Shown here one piece after another: positions 60,074 to 64,000 of a stretch of 64,000 bases of DNA. Under the pieces are notes generated by a model. That model was not told the DNA's origin, did no database searches, and saw only the letters and a list, made by a program, of their open reading frames with translations. The stretch's first letter is position 1. The number at the start of each line of letters is the position of its first letter. The stretch covers positions 1-64,000 of the forward strand of contig NZ_JAUSRH010000017.1 in NCBI RefSeq assembly GCF_030811715.1. Reading direction: 5' to 3'. Origin of the DNA: Sinomonas atrocyanea. Its GTDB lineage: Bacteria > Actinomycetota > Actinomycetes > Actinomycetales > Micrococcaceae. Made by a program: the position numbers and the translations under genes.

Positions 60074-60496
60074 ATGATGCGCTTCCTGCTGCACGTCATC
60101 GTCAGCGCCCTGGCCCTCTGGGTTGCGGCGTGGCTCCTGCCAGGCATGGACATCACTGCCGCGAACCCCGCCGGTGCCGCGTCTGCGGTCGCGGGAACGC
60201 CGGGCCGCACCGTGGCGATCGTGCTCGGCTACCTGCTCCTGGGCCTCATCTTCGGGCTCGTGAACGCCGTCGTGAAGCCGATCGTGAGCTTCCTGTCCCT
60301 GCCCATCACCTGCCTCACCCTGGGCCTGTTCGCGCTCGTGATCAACGCGGCGATGCTGGGGCTCACGGCCTGGCTCTCGAGCTACACGCCGGTGCACTTG
60401 ACCATCGATTCGTTCGTGACCGCCTTCATCGGGGCGATCATCGTGGCCATCGTCTCCGCGGTCACCGGCTGGGCCCTGGGTCTGCGAAAGGACTAG
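60074..60496 (+). CDS. Phage holin family IV-like membrane protein
   Basis: 140 residues with four membrane helices and the 'GLVNAVVKPIVSFLSLPIT' block typical of the phage_holin_4_2 family. Despite the name, such chromosomal genes are ordinary membrane proteins of unknown function and no phage is present here. Two adjacent ATGs exist; the first is nine bases after GGGAG. It is divergent from hisC. Confidence 0.87.
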   Translation: MMRFLLHVIVSALALWVAAWLLPGMDITAANPAGAASAVAGTPGRTVAIVLGYLLLGLIFGLVNAVVKPIVSFLSLPITCLTLGLFALVINAAMLGLTAWLSSYTPVHLTIDSFVTAFIGAIIVAIVSAVTGWALGLRKD

Positions 60497-60526
60497 AGGA
60501 GCCACCGCGGCTGCCGGCATCCTTGC

Positions 60527-61906
60527 CTAGCGCCAGCGCCCTCTGAAGGGCGTCACCGTGTCGGTGCCCGTGTACACGAAGCGCTCGCGCCGCGGCCCGG
60601 CGGTGCCAGCTCCCCCGGCCCCGGCAGCCCGGCCTCCCACCACACCGGCACCCACCACGCCCGTGCCGACCGCGGTGCCGAGGACGGAGGCGTATCCCCG
60701 CACGGACGGATCGCCCGACAGATCGAGGGCACGGGCGTCGTCGGCGTACCGCGTGATGTCATGCGCGCCCACGATGCCTCCACCGTCGGGGTGCTCCGGT
60801 GTGCGCACGTCCACGATGTTGGGCCGCGGGACCGGGAAGGACCCGGAGAGGGCCGGGACCACGTCGGCGTCATTGGAGACGTTCAGGACCGGGACGTCGT
60901 CGGGGATGCGGAACGGCGTGGGGATGCCGCCGAGGATGGTCACCGCGGCGACGGGATAGCGGGAGCGGAAGTCCTCGTCCTCGAGGAGGCCGAGGACGTG
61001 CAGCGAGCCCTGGCTGTGCGCGTTGAAGACCACGGAGTCGCCCGCTGCGAGATCCTGATCGGCGAGGGCGCGCTCGATCAGTTGGCGCGCGTGGCTGTCC
61101 CTTCCTTCCATGCCGTCGAGGTTGCCCTCCACGTCGAACACGCCGCCCTCGGGGTCGTCCGGGAACCAGGACTGCGTGCCCGGGACCGTGACCACGACTG
61201 CGGTGGAGCCGTCAGCCCGGGGGATGCGCTCCACGAGGACTGAGGACGGCGGTACGGGTGTCCCGTCCTCCAGTGGCGTCGCGCCCTGCGCCTGCTTCAG
61301 GCTTTCCCCGGCGTAGCCGAAGGTGGAGGCATCCCCGCTTCCGGGCGCCACCTCCCGGCGGACGACGCTGATGCGGTCCCCGGGCCCGCCGGCGGGCATC
61401 CACGGAGACAGCGCCGGCGAGGTCCGGCCCAGTACCCCGCCGGCCTCCCGCAGCGCCACCGCGCCGATCCTGCCGGGGGCGATCCCGATGAGCCCCCACA
61501 GGTACCCCGACGGGACCAGGCCCGAAACGGTGATCCGTGTGGCCAGCGGCAGCCCTGTCCCGACGGCGGCCCACTCCTCTGCCGCGAGGTAGCCGGCCTT
61601 CGCGGCGGCGACCCCGTTCTTCGCGTCACGGACGTCCAGCGCCGCGCGCATCGCATCCCCGACGAGATCGGCGGCGCGGGTGTCGAAGGCGGCGCCCGCC
61701 ACGCTGCCGGCGCAGGCGCCCCGCCAGGCTGCGGCCCGCGCCGACTCCAGCCGGCCCACCAGCGCATCGGCGAACGATGCCGCGGCCGCGAGGGACGCCA
61801 CGGCGTCCTCGAGCGCCTCGGTGTTCACCCGGAATGCCTCGCCGCCCGTGACCGTGAACGTCGAGGGATCGCGCACCGCCGCTCCTGGGGCCCCGTCCCC
61901 GCTCAT
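60527..61906 (-). CDS. WXG-like N-terminus with alpha/beta-hydrolase (lipase-like) domain
   Basis: 459 residues. The first 110 are Ala-rich helices with Trp61-Arg-Gly in a turn, resembling WXG100/ESAT-6-like hairpins. The C-terminal 230 form a lipase-like domain: nucleophile Ser298 in 'FNAHSQGS', Asp346 or 348 in 'NDADVV', His382 in 'GAHDIT'. A Gly/Ala tail follows. Its ATG overlaps the preceding gene's stop (ATGA). The pairing suggests a type VII-secreted hydrolase with its partner, but no secretion machinery is in view. Confidence 0.7.
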   Translation of the reverse strand: MSGDGAPGAAVRDPSTFTVTGGEAFRVNTEALEDAVASLAAAASFADALVGRLESARAAAWRGACAGSVAGAAFDTRAADLVGDAMRAALDVRDAKNGVAAAKAGYLAAEEWAAVGTGLPLATRITVSGLVPSGYLWGLIGIAPGRIGAVALREAGGVLGRTSPALSPWMPAGGPGDRISVVRREVAPGSGDASTFGYAGESLKQAQGATPLEDGTPVPPSSVLVERIPRADGSTAVVVTVPGTQSWFPDDPEGGVFDVEGNLDGMEGRDSHARQLIERALADQDLAAGDSVVFNAHSQGSLHVLGLLEDEDFRSRYPVAAVTILGGIPTPFRIPDDVPVLNVSNDADVVPALSGSFPVPRPNIVDVRTPEHPDGGGIVGAHDITRYADDARALDLSGDPSVRGYASVLGTAVGTGVVGAGVVGGRAAGAGGAGTAGPRRERFVYTGTDTVTPFRGRWR

Positions 61907-62427
61907 CGGCAGGCCGCTCCCGGCGCGGGCGCCGGGGCCAGGTCGGGCAGCCCGCGCGCGAAGACGGGTCCATCCGGTGCGGGAAGGCGCAGGGCCGGGG
62001 CGCGCGACGGCAGGGGGACGATGGGCCCGGTCGGCCCGTCGACGACGAGGCCCCGCGGGGGCGCCGCACCGGTGGCGGGGGACGCGAGCGCCGAGGGAGC
62101 GCCCCGGCAGCCGCCGGCCTCGGACTGCAGGGACGCCACGGTCAGCGCGAGGCCCGCCAGGGCGGTAGCGATCGCCGCGAGCTGCGCCGTGAGCGATGCC
62201 GTGGTCCCCTTGAATGCGGACGCGGCCGGCCCGTCCCAGTCGGCGGCGCCCGCGCGGGCCACCGCGGCGCGGGCCCCCTCGAGCTCCTCGTGGGCCGCGG
62301 CGAGCTGTGCCGCCGCTGCCCCCAGTTCCGCCTCGTCGTGCCCGCACGGCAGGGTGAAGCCCGTTCCTTCATCGAAGCCCGAGGCGGACCCACGCCCGCT
62401 GAAGCCGCTGCCGGTCGGTCCGCCCAT
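61903..62427 (-). CDS. WXG-motif helical protein, partner of the lipase-like protein
   Basis: 174 residues. Helices at about 31-62 and 68-105 are joined by Trp64-Asp-Gly66, the WXG turn of ESAT-6-like proteins; the C-terminal 65 residues are Pro/Ala-rich and probably disordered. The GGGAGGG site precedes ATG 62427 by four bases. It overlaps the downstream hydrolase gene by four bases. A YxxxD/E export signal is not obvious. Confidence 0.6.
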   Translation of the reverse strand: MGGPTGSGFSGRGSASGFDEGTGFTLPCGHDEAELGAAAAQLAAAHEELEGARAAVARAGAADWDGPAASAFKGTTASLTAQLAAIATALAGLALTVASLQSEAGGCRGAPSALASPATGAAPPRGLVVDGPTGPIVPLPSRAPALRLPAPDGPVFARGLPDLAPAPAPGAACR

Positions 62428-62622
62428 GGTTCCCTCCCCCGCTTCCAGCGCCCCTCGCGGCGCCGCATGCCACGACGCTAGGCGGACCCGACGGCCCGCG
62501 GCGACCGGCCGGCGTCGTATGTGGACAACGCCGCCGCCGAGCCGGCGGCGGGGCGCAGCAGCGGCCGCAACCGCTCGTCATCGCCTGCGGGACCCCGTGT
62601 CCGGCATGGAAGAATGGAGGCC

Positions 62623-64000
62623 ATGGCTGATTCCCCCTCGCGCATCCCGTCCGGACGTCTCTCCCTGGCCGTGGCCGGCGAGGACGCCGGCAGGCCCATC
62701 GCCCTCGGGCCGCTCGACGGCCGCTACCGGCCCGCGGTCGCGCCGCTGGTCGACTATCTGTCCGAGGCCGCCCTGAACCGGGACCGCGTGGCCGTCGAGG
62801 TCGAGTGGCTCATCCACCTCACGAAGAACTCCGTGCTCCCGGGCGCCGGCCCGCTCACGTCCGAGCAGGAGGCCGGGCTCCGCGCGATCGTCACCGAGTT
62901 CGACGCCGCGTCGGTCGCCGAACTGGCCGAGATCGAGGCCGTCACGGTCCACGACGTCAAGGCCGTGGAGTACTACATCGGACGCCGCCTCGAGGCCCTC
63001 GGCATCAAGGACCTGACCCCGATGGTGCACTTCGGCTGCACCTCCGAGGACATCAACAACCTCTCCTACGCCCTCGGGATCAAGGGCGCCGTGGAGGACG
63101 TCTGGCTGCCGGCGGCGCGGGCCCTCGTGGAGCAGGTGGCGCAGATGGCGCGGGCCAACCGCGACGTGCCGATGCTCTCGCGCACCCACGGCCAGCCTGC
63201 CACGCCCACCACCCTGGGCAAGGAGCTCGCGGTGGTCGCCCACCGCCTCACCCGCCAGCTCGACCGGATCGCGCGCACCGAGTACCTGGGCAAGATCAAC
63301 GGCGCCACCGGCACCTACGCCGCCCACTACGCCTCCGTGCCCGGCGCGGACTGGCAGCAGGTCTCCGAGACGTTCGTCGAGGGGCTGGGCCTGACGTGGA
63401 ACCCGCTGACCACGCAGATCGAGAGCCACGACTGGCAGGCCGAGCTGTATGCGGACATGGCCCGCTTCAACCGGATCCTGCACAACGTGTGCACGGACAT
63501 CTGGAGCTACATCTCGATCGGCTACTTCGCCCAGATCCCGGTCGCCGGCGCCACCGGCTCCTCGACGATGCCGCACAAGGTCAACCCGATCCGCTTCGAG
63601 AACGCGGAGGCGAACCTCGAGGTCTCCTCGGCCCTCCTCGACACGCTCGGCGCCACCCTCGTGACCTCCCGCTGGCAGCGCGACCTGACCGATTCCTCCT
63701 CGCAGCGCAACATCGGCGTCGCGTTCGGCCACTCCCTCCTCGCGATCTCGAATGTGGCGAAGGGCCTCGAGCGCCTCGACGTCGCCGAGGACGTGCTCGC
63801 GGCCGACCTCGACACCAACTGGGAGGTCCTCGCCGAGGCCATCCAGATGGTCATGCGCGCCGAGGCGATCGCCGGTGTCCCGGGCATGGACAACCCCTAC
63901 GAGCGGCTCAAGGACCTCACCCGGGGCCAACGCGTGGACGCGGCCCGCATGAAGGAGTTCGTCTCCGGGCTCGGCCTCTCCGCAGACGCCGAGGCGCGCC
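62623..64000 (+). CDS. purB: Adenylosuccinate lyase (3' part outside window)
   Basis: 459 codons are present; the gene continues beyond the edge. The fumarase/aspartase signature 'GSSTMPHKVNPIRFEN' is at about 312 and an active-site His lies in 'LSRTHGQPATPT' near 190. It cleaves SAICAR in purine synthesis and adenylosuccinate in AMP synthesis. The extended N-terminus ('PIALGPLDGRY') is the long E. coli-like PurB type. ATG 62623 has GGAGG three bases upstream and an AAGAAT box seven bases before it, so either start mode is possible. Confidence 0.96.
   Translation, partial: MADSPSRIPSGRLSLAVAGEDAGRPIALGPLDGRYRPAVAPLVDYLSEAALNRDRVAVEVEWLIHLTKNSVLPGAGPLTSEQEAGLRAIVTEFDAASVAELAEIEAVTVHDVKAVEYYIGRRLEALGIKDLTPMVHFGCTSEDINNLSYALGIKGAVEDVWLPAARALVEQVAQMARANRDVPMLSRTHGQPATPTTLGKELAVVAHRLTRQLDRIARTEYLGKINGATGTYAAHYASVPGADWQQVSETFVEGLGLTWNPLTTQIESHDWQAELYADMARFNRILHNVCTDIWSYISIGYFAQIPVAGATGSSTMPHKVNPIRFENAEANLEVSSALLDTLGATLVTSRWQRDLTDSSSQRNIGVAFGHSLLAISNVAKGLERLDVAEDVLAADLDTNWEVLAEAIQMVMRAEAIAGVPGMDNPYERLKDLTRGQRVDAARMKEFVSGLGLSADAEAR

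Noticed and set aside
60074-60496. Prophage, suggested by the holin-like protein
   Set aside because: No integrase, capsid, tail or lysin gene is present; this family is common as a chromosomal membrane protein.
1-64000. tRNA, rRNA, CRISPR arrays, IS elements, att sites
   Set aside because: Reading both strands by eye I found no cloverleaf-like CCA-ended sequence, regularly spaced repeat-spacer array, transposase-like protein or flanking terminal inverted repeats. A dedicated tRNA or covariance scan could still find something missed.

Overview
The window is a continuous stretch of very GC-rich chromosome from an actinobacterium. The G/C-biased third codon positions, the many leaderless genes, the mix of catabolic transporters and TetR regulators, and the hisC / holin-like / purB neighbourhood all suggest a soil Micrococcaceae (Arthrobacter or Sinomonas type). 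That placement is inference from gene content, not a database match. I see no rRNA, tRNA, CRISPR, insertion sequence or phage. About 63 protein genes are listed; purB runs off the right edge.

Layout. (1) 1-7.3 kb: a self-regulated TetR, a CsbD/GlsB stress pair, a PLP aminotransferase, a secreted S8 protease, a NUDIX hydrolase and a Tat-exported multicopper oxidase. (2) 7.3-13.2 kb: an APC permease, an epimerase, a DUF3817 protein, a 2-hydroxyacid dehydrogenase and a 2H phosphoesterase. (3) 12.3-15.8 kb: LysR, a PrpF-like isomerase and a DctA-like carrier, apparently one di/tricarboxylate module. (4) 15.9-20.5 kb: a 37-residue Cys-containing peptide, a small conserved protein, then RpiR facing an MFS / GAF / amidohydrolase operon. 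(5) 20.5-27 kb: assorted housekeeping and redox genes. (6) 27.3-44.4 kb: a large amine-catabolism island with two paralogous permease plus aldehyde dehydrogenase cassettes, two FAD amine oxidases, an aminoalcohol-type kinase with a class III phospho-lyase-like enzyme, MoaF, a cupin and three TetR regulators. (7) 44.4-48.7 kb: an acyl-CoA ligase, a HipBA module (three regularly spaced operators, hipA frameshifted) and a WYL regulator. (8) 48.8-54.5 kb: FabF and TetR facing each other, an AI-2E-type permease, a PAP2-like protein and an MFS carrier. (9) 54.6-64 kb: a branched-chain/pyruvate dehydrogenase operon, hisC, a holin-like membrane protein, a WXG-type protein with a lipase-like partner, and purB.

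How the parts work together. The best pathway-level reading is in region 6. The plus-strand operon carries a kinase with a choline/ethanolamine kinase fold, followed by a class III aminotransferase homologue with the Asn-Asn-Val loop typical of phospho-lyases. Together these would turn an aminoalcohol into its O-phosphate and then into an aldehyde, ammonia and phosphate. The flanking aldehyde dehydrogenases and amine permeases would complete uptake and oxidation. The second half (MoaF, monoamine oxidase, cupin, paralogous TetR pair) looks like monoamine breakdown and shares an operator-like motif GCA-N2-TGC.

A further window-wide signal is gene expression without a leader. At least fifteen genes have a TANNNT -10 box ending 6 or 7 bases before the start codon, and in three places two such promoters sit back to back. 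These boxes were used to correct several start codons. One gene, a GAF-domain protein, appears to start at CTG.
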